From: an uncultured Bacilli bacterium
GTDB lineage: Bacteria > Bacillota_I > Bacilli_A > RF39 > UBA660
Direction: 5' to 3'
Assembly: GCA_934102215.1 (NCBI GenBank)
Contig: CAKOSH010000005.1
Span: 47,512 to 111,511 of the forward strand
DNA length: 64,000 nt
Part shown: positions 1 through 8,208 of the stretch, one piece after another
How positions within the stretch are numbered: the stretch's first letter is position 1
Layout: each line of letters begins with the position of its first letter
Position numbers and translations under genes: made by a program
The notes under the pieces: model-generated
Told to the model about the DNA's origin: nothing
Seen by the model: the letters and a program-made list of their open reading frames with translations, nothing else
Databases searched by the model: none

Positions 1-239
1 CGAATTCTATTTATTCTAAATTTTCTTCTTCTTAATATTCTTCTTGTACCTCTTTTCTCTCTTCTAGCAATATTTTTACTTTCTCCAGTTTTAACATTTT
101 CTCCAGGACTAAAAATTCTTACACCTGTATCCTTAATTTTATATGGTTCATTATTTTCATTTAATTCAATTAATCCCCATCCAACAGATGAAATACCAAT
201 ATCTAAACCTAGTACATATTTTTTATTTGTATTTTCCAT
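1..239 (-). CDS. cas9: CRISPR-associated endonuclease Cas9, N-terminus (partial at window edge)
   Basis: The first 79 codons of a gene that runs off the left end of the window. The protein opens with a RuvC-I motif, YVLGLDIGISSVGWG (residues 8-22, catalytic Asp at about 13). It continues with RIFSPGEN (41-48) and then an arginine-rich stretch, ARREKRGTRRILRRRKF (58-74), which is the bridge helix typical of type II Cas9. A good ribosome binding site (AAGGAGGA) sits just before the ATG. Cas9 is the crRNA/tracrRNA-guided DNA nuclease of type II CRISPR-Cas. The short N-terminus with FSPGE resembles the compact II-C/II-A proteins, but subtype cannot be fixed from this fragment. No repeat array or clear tracrRNA is visible in the window. 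Confidence 0.93.
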   Translation of the reverse strand, partial: MENTNKKYVLGLDIGISSVGWGLIELNENNEPYKIKDTGVRIFSPGENVKTGESKNIARREKRGTRRILRRRKFRINRI

Positions 240-288
240 GTTTCCTCCTTAAATTGTATAGTCTAACTACATATTCAATAATACTAGT

Positions 289-305
289 TTACCAATATTT
301 GGTAA
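289..305. promoter_or_regulatory. Inverted repeat upstream of cas9
   Basis: Seven-base arms TTACCAA and TTGGTAA separated by TAT, about 50 bases upstream of the cas9 start. There is no T-run next to it, so it looks more like a protein-binding site than a terminator. No regulator is identified. Confidence 0.4.
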
Positions 306-342
306 TTATGTCTATATAAATTTTATATAAATTATTACATAC

Positions 343-363
343 AAAAAGTACTATTTCTAGTAC
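343..363 (-). terminator. Terminator after the ldh operon
   Basis: On the minus strand, a 6-bp stem GTACTA/TAGTAC with a GAAA loop is followed by TTTTT. It ends transcripts from ldh and the two tiny downstream frames before cas9. Confidence 0.75.
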
Positions 364-402
364 CTTAATAATTTTAATATTAATTTTTTAGTATATGCTA
401 AA

Positions 403-486
403 TTATTTATTTTCTATTTTAATTTGACTCCAAGGTCTGTCTGTTTCCAATCTCCAATCATTCTCTAATATTGTATAATATCTCAT
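403..486 (-). CDS. Hypothetical 27-residue peptide (second tiny frame after ldh)
   Basis: A 27-codon frame starting MRYYTILENDWRLETDRPW. Its ATG overlaps the stop of the preceding tiny frame (ATGA). It may be translated by coupling, or joined to the preceding frame by a -1 shift at the A7 run just upstream. No family is recognised. It is too short to rule out chance, but tryptophan and charged residues are unusually dense for random AT-rich sequence. Confidence 0.3.
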   Translation of the reverse strand: MRYYTILENDWRLETDRPWSQIKIENK

Positions 487-566
487 TTTTTTAGAAAATG
501 ATATTTTTTATATTCTTCTGGTATAGCAGGAATAGGATCATCAATATAAATATTATTTTTAATCAT
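483..566 (-). CDS. Hypothetical 27-residue peptide coupled to ldh
   Basis: A 27-codon frame (MIKNNIYIDDPIPAIPEEY...) whose ATG shares one base with the ldh stop (TAATG), the usual layout for translational coupling. It ends at TGA right after an A AAA AAA heptamer. A -1 slip there would join it to the next frame and give about 54 residues. No family is recognised. It may be one small gene with a programmed or accidental frameshift. Confidence 0.35.
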   Translation of the reverse strand: MIKNNIYIDDPIPAIPEEYKKYHFLKK

Positions 567-1474
567 TACTCTTCAATCCTTTTAATAGCCTCTTTTATAA
601 CATTAATTGAATTATCTAATTTTTCTTGTTCAGTTCTATTTAGATCAACTTCCATTTTTTTAACAGCACCATCTTTATTAATAACAGTTGGTGTACTAAA
701 ATATATATCATCTTTTTCATCATAACTAGACACTGTAATAATAGTATTTTCATTATTTAATATTGCATTAGTTATTCTTGTTAAGCACATAGCAATACCA
801 TAATATGTAGCACCTTTTCTTTCAATAATTTCATATGCAGCATTTCTAACTTCATTTTCGATCGTTTCCATTTCGTTAACTGTTAAATATTTATCTAATC
901 TTTCACTTCCAATTAAAGCAGAACTCCATAATACAAATTCAGAATCTCCATGTTCTCCAATTACATATGTATGTATGCTTTTTGGATTTATATTTACTTT
1001 TTCACCAATTAAATATCTAAGTCTTGCTGTATCTAGGCTTGTTCCTGAACCTATTACTTTATTTGGATACATACCTGAATATTTATATGTAATATATGTC
1101 ATTATATCAAGAGGGTTAGTAGCAACTAAAAAATATCCTTTAAAATCATTTTTCATTACTTCTGTTATTATTGATTTAAATATTTTTGAGTTCTTATTTA
1201 TTAAATCCATTCTAGTTTCGCCAGGATTTTGATTAGCACCAGCAGCAATAACTATTAATTTAGCATCCCTGCAGTCAGTATAGTCTCCAACTCTTATATC
1301 TATTTTAGATGGTGAAAATGCTAAACAATGATTTAAATCAGCTACTTCTCCTATAATTCTTTCTTTATTAATATCAATAAGTACAAGCTCATTAACGCTT
1401 GTATTTTGGTTTAAAAGTGAAAATGCATAACTCATTCCAACATTACCACAACCTATTATAATTACTTTATTCAT
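566..1474 (-). CDS. ldh: L-lactate dehydrogenase
   Basis: NAD-dependent enzyme that reduces pyruvate to L-lactate at the end of fermentation. It has the N-terminal Rossmann motif GCGNVG and the substrate loop ANQNPGETR, where Gln marks lactate rather than malate specificity and Arg polarises the carbonyl. It also has ATNPLD and the catalytic histidine in GEHGDSE. Length (302 residues) fits the family. The start is set by AAGGAG eight bases before the ATG at 1474; an in-frame ATG 11 codons upstream lacks such a site. It is downstream of alr on the same strand. Confidence 0.93.
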   Translation of the reverse strand: MNKVIIIGCGNVGMSYAFSLLNQNTSVNELVLIDINKERIIGEVADLNHCLAFSPSKIDIRVGDYTDCRDAKLIVIAAGANQNPGETRMDLINKNSKIFKSIITEVMKNDFKGYFLVATNPLDIMTYITYKYSGMYPNKVIGSGTSLDTARLRYLIGEKVNINPKSIHTYVIGEHGDSEFVLWSSALIGSERLDKYLTVNEMETIENEVRNAAYEIIERKGATYYGIAMCLTRITNAILNNENTIITVSSYDEKDDIYFSTPTVINKDGAVKKMEVDLNRTEQEKLDNSINVIKEAIKRIEE

Positions 1475-1526
1475 AATTTTATTCTCCTTATATAAATATT
1501 TTATCATATTAAAAGAAGAATTTGTA

Positions 1527-2573
1527 CTATTCTTCTATATATTTCCTATCTACTCTATCACTTATACTACACATTATTTCATAATTAATTGTATCTAAAT
1601 ATTTAGCTATTTCATTGATATGATTATTATCTTTAATAATATAGACAGTATCATTTATATTAATTGTATTATCTATTAAAACAAATAACATATCCATACA
1701 TATATTACCTATTATTTTATATCTTTTATCATTAATATAAACATATCTACCAGTATTCTTTCTTATAATTCCATCTCTATAACCAATTGGTACTATTCCT
1801 ATAACTTCATCTTTAGAAGCAATATATTTACCATCATATCCAACTACTTCACCTGATTTAATATGTTTAATTTCTATAATTTTTGATTTTAATGAAAAAA
1901 CACTATCTAAATTTAATTTATCATCAAAACCATACATTATTATACCCATTCTGCATCCATTAACATATTCTTTCTTTTTATAAGTTGTTATACATTTACT
2001 ATTAGGAATATGAACTATTTCTATTTTTGATAAGTCTATATCACTTGTAATATGTTCAAACGTTTTAAATTGTTCATTAGTTATAGTTTCATCATCTGAT
2101 TTATAAAGATGAGTGTAAATTCCTTCTAATTTAATATTAGAGTTCATTATAATATTATATACTTTATTTAATTCATCACGAGTACTTATACCAAGCCTAT
2201 TCATACCTGTGTTTATTTTTATATGACAAGTGAATTTCTTATTTTTAACTTTCATTATATAATCAAGAGAACTAATAGTAAGTGTTATATTATTTTGAAT
2301 AGCTAAATCAATATAACTTATATCAATTGGTTCAAGAACAAGTATTCTTTCATTTGTAATTTTTCTTACTTTTAAAGCTTCATCTAAAGAAGATACAGCT
2401 AAATAATTAGCACCACCTTTTAATATACTTTCTATGCATTTTATACCAAGTCCATAGCAATCTGCTTTTACTACAGCAATATGATATTTATAGTTAGATG
2501 AATAGTGAACTATTGTTCTAACGTTATTTTGAATCTTTTTTAAATTTATTAATTCATATGTTTCTCTCATCAT
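1527..2573 (-). CDS. alr: Alanine racemase
   Basis: PLP-dependent conversion of L- to D-alanine for peptidoglycan. The PLP-binding lysine lies in VVKADCYGLG (about residue 36). The C-terminal barrel has GYRDG with the catalytic tyrosine, and CMDM. At 348 residues it is somewhat shorter than the usual 370-390. The ATG overlaps the mnmA stop as TAATG, so the two are translationally coupled; an upstream in-frame TTG exists but is less likely. D-alanine supply agrees with murC and the wall deacetylase elsewhere in the window. Confidence 0.92.
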   Translation of the reverse strand: MMRETYELINLKKIQNNVRTIVHYSSNYKYHIAVVKADCYGLGIKCIESILKGGANYLAVSSLDEALKVRKITNERILVLEPIDISYIDLAIQNNITLTISSLDYIMKVKNKKFTCHIKINTGMNRLGISTRDELNKVYNIIMNSNIKLEGIYTHLYKSDDETITNEQFKTFEHITSDIDLSKIEIVHIPNSKCITTYKKKEYVNGCRMGIIMYGFDDKLNLDSVFSLKSKIIEIKHIKSGEVVGYDGKYIASKDEVIGIVPIGYRDGIIRKNTGRYVYINDKRYKIIGNICMDMLFVLIDNTININDTVYIIKDNNHINEIAKYLDTINYEIMCSISDRVDRKYIEE

Positions 2574-3667
2574 TATTTTAAATACCAAATATCTTTTCCA
2601 TCTTTAAATACTTGTTTTATGATTCCTCCCATGATACATTCTTCACCTAAATATACAACGCATGCTTGACCTGGTGTTACTGCTTTACCATCTACATATT
2701 TAACTTTTATTTGATTATTTTCTAAATATTCTATAGTAACAGGTACATCTTCACTTCTATATCTAAACTTAGCAGTAGCAAAAGTAGGATGTTTAGATGA
2801 TATAAAGTTTACATCTTCAATTAATGCTTCATCTGAAAGTAGATATTTTGAATCACTACCAAATGCTACATAAAGAATATTCTTTTTAGAGTCTTTACCA
2901 CATACATAATGACGTTCAGCATCCCCACTAAGTCCAACATTTCTTCTTTGACCAATAGTGTAATTCATAAGACCATTATGTTTACCTATGACTACACCAG
3001 TTTCAACATCAACAATATCTCCTTCTTTACCTTTTAAATAATTAGATACAAATTGTTGATAATGACGTTCACCTATGAAGCAAATTCCAGTTGAATCTTT
3101 TTTATCAGCAACAGGTAAATGATTTTCATGAGCAATACGTCTTACTTCTTCTTTATTTAAATCCCCTACTGGAAATAACACATCTTTTAATTGTTCAGGA
3201 GTAACTTGACTTAAGAAATAGGTTTGATCTTTATTGTTATCAACACCTCTTAAAAGTCTATTTCCTTTTATACGAGCATAATGTCCTGTAGCTATTTTAT
3301 CAGCACCAAGTCTTTTAGCTTCTTTCTTAAACAAATCAAATTTTATATATTTATTACACATAATATCAGGGTTTGGTGTTCTACCTTTTTCAAGTTCATT
3401 TAAGAAGTACTTAAACACATCATCCCAATATTCTTTAATAAAATCAACTCTATAAAGTGGAATACAAAGTTCATCACAAACAGCCTTAGCATCTCTATAA
3501 TCTAGTTCTTGAGGACATACACCATCTGTAATACCTTCTTTATCATTATTAATATTAGAGTCCCAATTCTTCATAAAAAGTCCTACTACTTCATAACCTT
3601 CTTGTTTAAGTAAATAAGCTGATACTGCTGAATCTACTCCTCCACTCATACCTACTACTACTTTCAT
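2573..3667 (-). CDS. mnmA: tRNA-specific 2-thiouridylase MnmA
   Basis: Adds sulfur to U34 of tRNA-Lys, -Glu and -Gln. It has the N-terminal PP-loop GMSGGVDS (residues 6-13), the catalytic cysteines at about 104 (DIMCNKYIKF) and 196 (STGICFIGER), ATGHYAR, and the C-terminal barrel with VTPGQACVVY. Length of 364 is typical. A ribosome binding site (AAGGGAG) precedes the ATG. It is first in a run with alr. Confidence 0.96.
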   Translation of the reverse strand: MKVVVGMSGGVDSAVSAYLLKQEGYEVVGLFMKNWDSNINNDKEGITDGVCPQELDYRDAKAVCDELCIPLYRVDFIKEYWDDVFKYFLNELEKGRTPNPDIMCNKYIKFDLFKKEAKRLGADKIATGHYARIKGNRLLRGVDNNKDQTYFLSQVTPEQLKDVLFPVGDLNKEEVRRIAHENHLPVADKKDSTGICFIGERHYQQFVSNYLKGKEGDIVDVETGVVIGKHNGLMNYTIGQRRNVGLSGDAERHYVCGKDSKKNILYVAFGSDSKYLLSDEALIEDVNFISSKHPTFATAKFRYRSEDVPVTIEYLENNQIKVKYVDGKAVTPGQACVVYLGEECIMGGIIKQVFKDGKDIWYLK

Positions 3668-3694
3668 ACTAATACTCCCTTTCGTCTTATGTAA

Positions 3695-4270
3695 TTATAC
3701 TACATATTTTAATATATTAAAACAAATATATGTCTCAATTAAACAAATAATTATTAATATAAATAGTAATATTAAATATATATAGAAGTAATTTAATATG
3801 AATTTCTTAATATTGATAGAATTATCTTCTTTAAATGCATTATAACATTTATATGAAAAACTAATACTATAGTAACTTAATAATATGAATATTATACATT
3901 TAAGTATATTAGGCAGCATTAAAATAAGGCTATATAAGATACCTTTTACTTTGAATGTATAAATTATTGCAGAAATACTAAATCCAATAGATATGCCTTT
4001 AAAAATAATTAATATTGGTATAAAAATAGAACATATAAATATAATACCAAATATCCATATTAGTGAATAACATTTTAAATCATTATAAAGATTCATTATA
4101 AATCCATTAAGATAATTATAATCATTACCACTAATTAATTTAATATAGTTTACTACATTATTATTTACTGAATCTTTATTCATAAAGATATAACTTATGA
4201 TGCCACATACTATTCCAAACAAAAAAATAAAAAACAACGTTTTAAATAACTTACTTTTTATAATTTTCAT
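3695..4270 (-). CDS. spoIIM: Stage II sporulation protein M (SpoIIM/DUF95 family)
   Basis: A 191-residue membrane protein with about five hydrophobic segments: one at the N-terminus (residues 10-30), a central pair with FIPILIIFKGISIGFS, and more toward the C-terminus. The IFKGISIGF stretch and layout match the SpoIIM family. SpoIIM forms the D-M-P complex that thins septal peptidoglycan during engulfment of the forespore. SpoIIP is also present at 31643-32536, which strengthens the call. Assignment rests on motif and topology only. Confidence 0.75.
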   Translation of the reverse strand: MKIIKSKLFKTLFFIFLFGIVCGIISYIFMNKDSVNNNVVNYIKLISGNDYNYLNGFIMNLYNDLKCYSLIWIFGIIFICSIFIPILIIFKGISIGFSISAIIYTFKVKGILYSLILMLPNILKCIIFILLSYYSISFSYKCYNAFKEDNSINIKKFILNYFYIYLILLFILIIICLIETYICFNILKYVV

Positions 4271-4336
4271 ATTAAATTATATTTATTTCTTTATTTTTTA
4301 TTACAAATATATTATAATTTATATGAGGTATTAATT

Positions 4337-4450
4337 ATGGCAACTAAAAAGAAGAAAAAAGATTTAGCAAAAAAAATAATTGCATGGATATTATTAATAG
4401 CAATGATAGGTAGTTCATTTACAATAATTATTAGTGCATTATTTAGTTAA
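4337..4450 (+). CDS. Small single-pass membrane protein (DUF4044-like)
   Basis: 37 residues: a lysine-rich N-terminus (MATKKKKKDLAKK) followed by one hydrophobic helix (IIAWILLIAMIGSSFT...). The layout resembles the tiny DUF4044 proteins common in Firmicutes. It has its own GAGGT ribosome binding site seven bases before the ATG and a strong terminator directly after the stop. Function is unknown. Confidence 0.6.
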   Translation: MATKKKKKDLAKKIIAWILLIAMIGSSFTIIISALFS

Positions 4451-4488
4451 AAAGAGATTGAATTTTATATGATTTTCAATCTCTTTTA
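4451..4488 (+). terminator. Terminator after the small membrane protein gene
   Basis: A 12-bp perfect stem (AAAGAGATTGAA with TTCAATCTCTTT) with a short loop and flanking A and T runs. It may work in both directions. Confidence 0.8.
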
Positions 4489-4689
4489 ATTTATTCAAAT
4501 ATCTTTTTAATACTATTAAATATCTTTTTATTTGTTTTCTTAATTTCTTTTAATATCATTTTTCACGTATAATCAATCTTAAAATAATATTTTATATTAG
4601 ATTGATTTTCCTTTCTTACCTACTATATTATATTTAATTTTTAATAAATGTTATGTGTATTTGATATATAATTCAATATAATTTTTGTA
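4489..4689. other. Intergenic region with a possible 22-residue peptide and a hairpin
   Basis: On the minus strand 4491-4559 a 22-codon frame encodes a lysine/isoleucine-rich amphipathic peptide (MILKEIKKTNKKIFNSIKK...), with only a weak ribosome binding site. Upstream of it, arms AATCAATCT (4571-4579) and AGATTGATT (4599-4607) form an inverted repeat without a T-run. Neither can be assigned a function. Confidence 0.25.
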
Positions 4690-4716
4690 AGAAAAAAAGC
4701 CTATAATATAAGGCTT
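4690..4716 (-). terminator. Terminator after tRNA-Lys
   Basis: Minus-strand stem AAGCCT/AGGCTT followed by seven or more T, about 12 bases after the tRNA CCA end. Confidence 0.75.
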
Positions 4717-4727
4717 ACATAACTTAT

Positions 4728-4803
4728 TGGTGGACCGCTAGGGATTCGAACCCTAGACCCATCGATTAAGAGTCGATTGCTCTACCAACTGAGCTAGCGG
4801 TCC
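4728..4803 (-). tRNA. tRNA-Lys (CTT)
   Basis: 76 bases with the CCA end encoded. The acceptor stem is GGACCGC/GCGGTCC. The anticodon arm is ATCGA-CTCTTAA-TCGAT with anticodon CTT, and the T arm holds GTTCGAATC. All stems are intact. Confidence 0.95.
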
Positions 4804-5187
4804 ATCTCGTTTGTACTTCAAAAGTATAGCACAAAAATAATTAAAATGGAACACTATTTTTGAAAAAAGTGGTAAAAATAATGAAAAAGTAAATACAAAT
4901 TGATATTTGCTGTTATATTTTTAGTTGATTTATGACTTATTATAAATGTTTTATTTTGTTGAAAAATGATAATGGTAATATAAATGCAATATTTATGTGG
5001 AAAAGTAATATAAAGAAAATTAATTTTAATTTCTCTATTCAAATTAAATTAACTGCTAATGATCAAAAATTTTTAAGAACAATACAATGAATTATTAAAT
5101 ATAAAGAAAAAGAAACACGTGAAATTGCTTGAAATTTGAAATACCTGATTTTAATAAAGATGATTATATATATTAAAAATTAAAGTA
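4804..5187. other. 384-base gap with no intact gene
   Basis: No intact coding frame with a ribosome binding site is seen. On the plus strand, a frame from about 4910 to 5180 reads as plausible protein (including KKINFNFSIQIKLTANDQKF) but is broken by a TAA upstream and by two TGA codons, each where tryptophan would fit. It may be a decayed gene or chance. Confidence 0.3.
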
Positions 5188-5224
5188 TTAGAAAACTACT
5201 AGTTATTTATATAACTAATAGTTT
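5188..5224 (-). terminator. Terminator overlapping the end of the deacetylase gene
   Basis: A stem of about 13 bp (AAACTATTAGTTAT against ATAACTAGTAGTTT) with loop ATAA and a trailing TTTT. The stop codon of the gene lies inside the 3' arm. Confidence 0.7.
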
Positions 5225-6455
5225 CATTATTATTAGGAATATAATTTTTAATCTTCATTAAATTACTTATACTTACTACTTCATAATTCATTTCATTTAA
5301 AGCTGGTATAAGCATCTTTACTGCTTCAATTGTTTCAGGGTATATATCATGCATAAGAACAATACATCCATCACAAGCAGTACTTAATACTGAATTATAT
5401 ATCTTTTTACTATCTTTTACTAACCAATCTTTAGGATCAATATTCCAAAGAACTATGTTATATTCAAGACTTTTAACTGAATCATTATATGAGCCATATG
5501 GTGGTCTTAAATACTTTATTTTATCATTTGTAATTTCATTAAATATAATTGCAGAACTATTTATTTCATTATACATTTCTTCAAGGGAAAGTGTTGTAAG
5601 TCTTTTATGAGAATATGTATGAGTACCTATTTCGCTATTTGATTCATATACTTTTTTAACTATATCTTTATTATATTTCATTCTATTACCAAGCATAAAG
5701 AATGTGGCACTAGAATTATTTAGTTCAAGAGCATTTAATAAATCTAAAGTATATTTACTTGGCCCATCATCAAAAGTGAATGCTATAAATTTTTTGTTAG
5801 TGTTACTGTAGTCAGGTTTTTCATATTCAATAACTGCTTCAGTTGATTTAATTGTAATCATAGGTACATATATTAAATCTTTATCAATTATATCATTAAA
5901 GTATATATCTACTTTACTATCAGTTATTATATATGTATGATTATCTACATTTGAATTCTTAATTTTTTCGTATACTTCATTTGAATATTTAGATGATACT
6001 ATACTATTAATTTCATCTATTAAATAATCTTTATCATAAATATTAGATATGTATGCTAGCTTTTGATTTTTTAAATCTATCAATATATTTTTATTTTTAA
6101 TAGGAGTAAGTGTATTCTCAATATAAAATACGACATTTACATAATCATCAAAGTAATATAAATCGTATTTTATATCTAGTATTTTATTTAATTTATCATA
6201 ACTTTTAAATTCTTTTACATAACTATATATGTTATTTGTTATGATATTTGTTATTTTATCTTCTTTAAATCTAGGATACATTACGTTTACTTCGGTTAAT
6301 TCATCTGTATATGTTATATATGATGTAGTTACCTCTTCTATTTCTTTTGTTTCATTTACATTTGACACGTTTACTATAACAAATAATAGTAAGAATACAC
6401 ATGACATATAAATAACATATTTTAAAAAATTATTTTTAAATCTTAGAAGCATCAT
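5199..6455 (-). CDS. Membrane-anchored polysaccharide deacetylase (NodB family) with PdaC-like N-domain
   Basis: 418 residues. A signal anchor lies at residues 12-30. A DUF4163/RsiV-type domain follows (about 50-210, with EVNVMYPRF), as in PdaC. The NodB deacetylase domain spans about 222-400 and contains FTFDDGPS (Asp 229/230), the metal-binding histidines in HTYSH (279, 283), RPPYGS, WNIDPKDW and LMHD. All five catalytic motifs are present, so it should remove acetyl groups from wall sugars (GlcNAc or MurNAc) outside the cell. AGGAGA precedes the ATG. It is monocistronic, with its own terminator. Confidence 0.9.
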   Translation of the reverse strand: MMLLRFKNNFLKYVIYMSCVFLLLFVIVNVSNVNETKEIEEVTTSYITYTDELTEVNVMYPRFKEDKITNIITNNIYSYVKEFKSYDKLNKILDIKYDLYYFDDYVNVVFYIENTLTPIKNKNILIDLKNQKLAYISNIYDKDYLIDEINSIVSSKYSNEVYEKIKNSNVDNHTYIITDSKVDIYFNDIIDKDLIYVPMITIKSTEAVIEYEKPDYSNTNKKFIAFTFDDGPSKYTLDLLNALELNNSSATFFMLGNRMKYNKDIVKKVYESNSEIGTHTYSHKRLTTLSLEEMYNEINSSAIIFNEITNDKIKYLRPPYGSYNDSVKSLEYNIVLWNIDPKDWLVKDSKKIYNSVLSTACDGCIVLMHDIYPETIEAVKMLIPALNEMNYEVVSISNLMKIKNYIPNNNETISYINN

Positions 6456-6561
6456 ATTTGCCTATCTCCTATCATACATTAATAATATATCACATTTTTA
6501 AAAAAAATAAACAAAAAGATATTGAAAAACCTAAAATAATGTGTTATTATGAATAAGCAGT

Positions 6562-6638
6562 GGACCTCTAGCTCAATTGGTTAGAGCATCCGGCTCATAA
6601 CCGGGCGGTTGTAGGTTCGAGTCCTACGAGGTCCACCA
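6562..6638 (+). tRNA. tRNA with anticodon CAT, probably tRNA-Ile2
   Basis: 77 bases including CCA. The acceptor is GGACCTC/GAGGTCC and the anticodon loop is CTCATAA. The loop sequence CTCATAA (not TTCATA) and the GGACC acceptor resemble the isoleucine-2 tRNA, whose C34 is changed to lysidine, more than elongator methionine tRNA. The choice between Ile2 and Met is inference. Confidence 0.9.
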
Positions 6639-6645
6639 CTAATGT

Positions 6646-6730
6646 GCAGGTGTGGCGAAATTGGCAGACGCACTAGACTTAGGATCTAGCGGAGCAATCC
6701 ATGGGGGTTCAAGTCCCTTCACCTGCACCA
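6646..6730 (+). tRNA. tRNA-Leu (TAG)
   Basis: 85 bases with CCA. The acceptor is GCAGGTG/CACCTGC, the anticodon loop is CTTAGGA (anticodon TAG), and there is a long variable arm as in all leucine tRNAs. It lies seven bases after the preceding tRNA, so the two form one transcript. Confidence 0.95.
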
Positions 6731-6772
6731 TTGACGAATCTGTTCGAACTATTCGAACTTTAAATACATTTT

Positions 6773-6797
6773 CAGTCTGAAATATGGCTGTTTTTTT
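6773..6797 (+). terminator. Terminator of the two-tRNA unit
   Basis: Stem CAGTC/GGCTG (one G-U pair) followed by seven T. A second hairpin, GTTCGAA-CTA-TTCGAAC, lies between the tRNA-Leu and this site. Confidence 0.65.
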
Positions 6798-6930
6798 ATG
6801 CAATAAAATTTCCTCTGATAATTTTGATGCTTATGTCAAGATACCTAGGGGGTTAAATATTTTGTCATAACAAAATATATTCTCAAAAACCAAGTTTTAA
6901 CTACTAACCAAAGTATAAAAATAAAGGAGC

Positions 6931-7107
6931 GTGATTAATTCATTTTATTTTGTAGTAATAAGAACAAAGAGTATATAGGTATTACATAAATTTGATATTC
7001 AAAAAAACATTGAAAAAGACATGCTTGAAAATTTACAAGACACCTATGAATTCAGTAAAAATCACGATTATGAGAGCGAAAAGGATGATTTCAGTTTAAA
7101 AATATAA
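6931..7107 (+). pseudogene. Broken reading frame, origin unknown
   Basis: A frame from GTG 6931 reads 15 codons to an in-frame TAG (6976-6978), then runs on for 42 more codons to TAA at 7105. The second part (including IQKNIEKDMLENLQDTYEFS) uses GAC, ACC, TTC, AGC, GAG and CAC codons that are rare in neighbouring genes, hinting at a foreign source. No family is recognised. It probably is a fragment of a larger lost gene. Confidence 0.4.
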
Positions 7108-7116
7108 GATTTGAAT

Positions 7117-7156
7117 ATTAAAATAAGATATTAATTTAAATACTAATACCTTATTT
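7117..7156 (-). terminator. Terminator of the radical SAM gene
   Basis: A 14-bp imperfect AT-rich stem (AATAAGGTATTAGT against ATTAATATCTTATT) followed by TTTT, overlapping the last codons of the gene. Confidence 0.55.
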
Positions 7157-8038
7157 TTTGTAACATTTTAACCAATTTTGTACATACCATAGTTGACCAC
7201 ATCCACCACCAATATCATCTTGACCAGCAGGATCAAACATTCTTACATTATAACCTTTTTCCAAAAATTTATTTTGGAAATTTCTAATAACATCTAAATT
7301 TCTAAATGCAGCGTCTTTCATATTTTCATCCGATGAACAAACTACACTAAATGTAAAATTAAATATTATTGGAGAGAATAAATTTGTTAATTCTTCAAAA
7401 TTTTTTTCGTTATTATTTGTTCCATCCACGCAATAATTTAAAAACGGATTTCTTCCAGTTTCTTTCCACCAAATAATACCAGCATCTCTAATTTTTTGTA
7501 AATTCATTTTTTTTCTAAATGGTATAAGTATATTTCTTTCGATATCATTGGATTTGTGAATTGAAAATTGTAACCCAACTTTATCAATTTTTTTAGATAA
7601 ATTAATTATTTTTGAAAATGTTTCGTCATTATCACAACCAATAGTTGAAAGTAATAATTGGGCATTACTGAAATTTTTATTTAATTGAATAATTGCTTTT
7701 TCAACTTCTTCCCAGTTTAACATAGGTTCTCCCATACTCATAAACATAAATTGTAATTTTTCGCATTTTTCATTTATGTCATAAATTAAATTTTTATCTT
7801 TCAGAACAATATTTATTTGTTCGACTATTTCTTCTGCTTTTAAATTTCTAATAAATTTAGAACCTGTTCCACAAAATTTACATCCTACAGGGCATCCGCT
7901 CATTACACTACAACATATTACGGTTCTTTTATAATAATTTTCGTATTGATACAAAACTGCTTCTGCTACCATATCTTCTTTTGTAAAAACATATTTCCAT
8001 ACATTACCTTGATTTCCTTCAAATACTTTATAATTCAT
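7151..8038 (-). CDS. Short RlmN/Cfr-like radical SAM RNA methyltransferase
   Basis: 295 residues. The radical SAM cluster motif CPVGCKFC gives cysteines at about 49, 53 and 56. It is followed by GTG..FIRNL, SMGEPMLN and LSTIGC, all patterns of RlmN/Cfr, and the C-terminal CGQL (Cys about 280) matches the methyl-carrying cysteine of that family. RlmN methylates A2503 of 23S rRNA and some tRNAs; Cfr methylates C8 of the same base. The N-terminal helical domain of RlmN (about 60-90 residues) is missing, so the substrate may differ. The start at 8038 has AAAGAGGT upstream; an in-frame ATG at 8101 does not. It lies alone between a tRNA-Leu and a tRNA remnant. Confidence 0.8.
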   Translation of the reverse strand: MNYKVFEGNQGNVWKYVFTKEDMVAEAVLYQYENYYKRTVICCSVMSGCPVGCKFCGTGSKFIRNLKAEEIVEQINIVLKDKNLIYDINEKCEKLQFMFMSMGEPMLNWEEVEKAIIQLNKNFSNAQLLLSTIGCDNDETFSKIINLSKKIDKVGLQFSIHKSNDIERNILIPFRKKMNLQKIRDAGIIWWKETGRNPFLNYCVDGTNNNEKNFEELTNLFSPIIFNFTFSVVCSSDENMKDAAFRNLDVIRNFQNKFLEKGYNVRMFDPAGQDDIGGGCGQLWYVQNWLKCYKK

Positions 8039-8167
8039 AATAAAACCTCTTTTACTAAATATTATAACATAAAATATAGAATATTTTTTAAACTTATTCA
8101 CAAAATAGAAAAAATATATTATAATTATGATAGTGATTGATTCTTATATCAATTGTCTTTGAGAAAA

Positions 8168-8195
8168 GTTGTAGATTACTACGACACTCGCACCA
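8168..8195 (+). pseudogene. tRNA 3'-end remnant
   Basis: GTTGTAG-ATTA-CTACGAC followed by ACTCGCACCA looks like a T arm with a shortened loop, the 3' acceptor strand and CCA. No matching 5' half is found upstream. It is followed at once by a terminator, as a tRNA would be. The downstream bases (ACCATT..., TTCGAACTA) resemble those after the intact tRNA-Leu at 6730. Confidence 0.45.
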
Positions 8196-8208
8196 TTAAA
8201 GATTTATT

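Noticed and set aside
343..363. GTACTAGAAATAGTAC resembles a crRNA:tracrRNA GAAA-loop fusion
   Set aside because: It is a plain 6-bp hairpin with a T-run directly after the ldh operon, so a terminator explains it.
4910..5180. A frame that reads well if TGA is tryptophan, suggesting a changed code
   Set aside because: All intact genes use TGG for tryptophan and some use TGA as stop; the frame also has a TAA. Decay or chance is simpler.
8100..8195. Complete tRNA gene ending at 8195
   Set aside because: No 5' acceptor strand complementary to ACTCGC is found and the T loop is short, so only a remnant is claimed.
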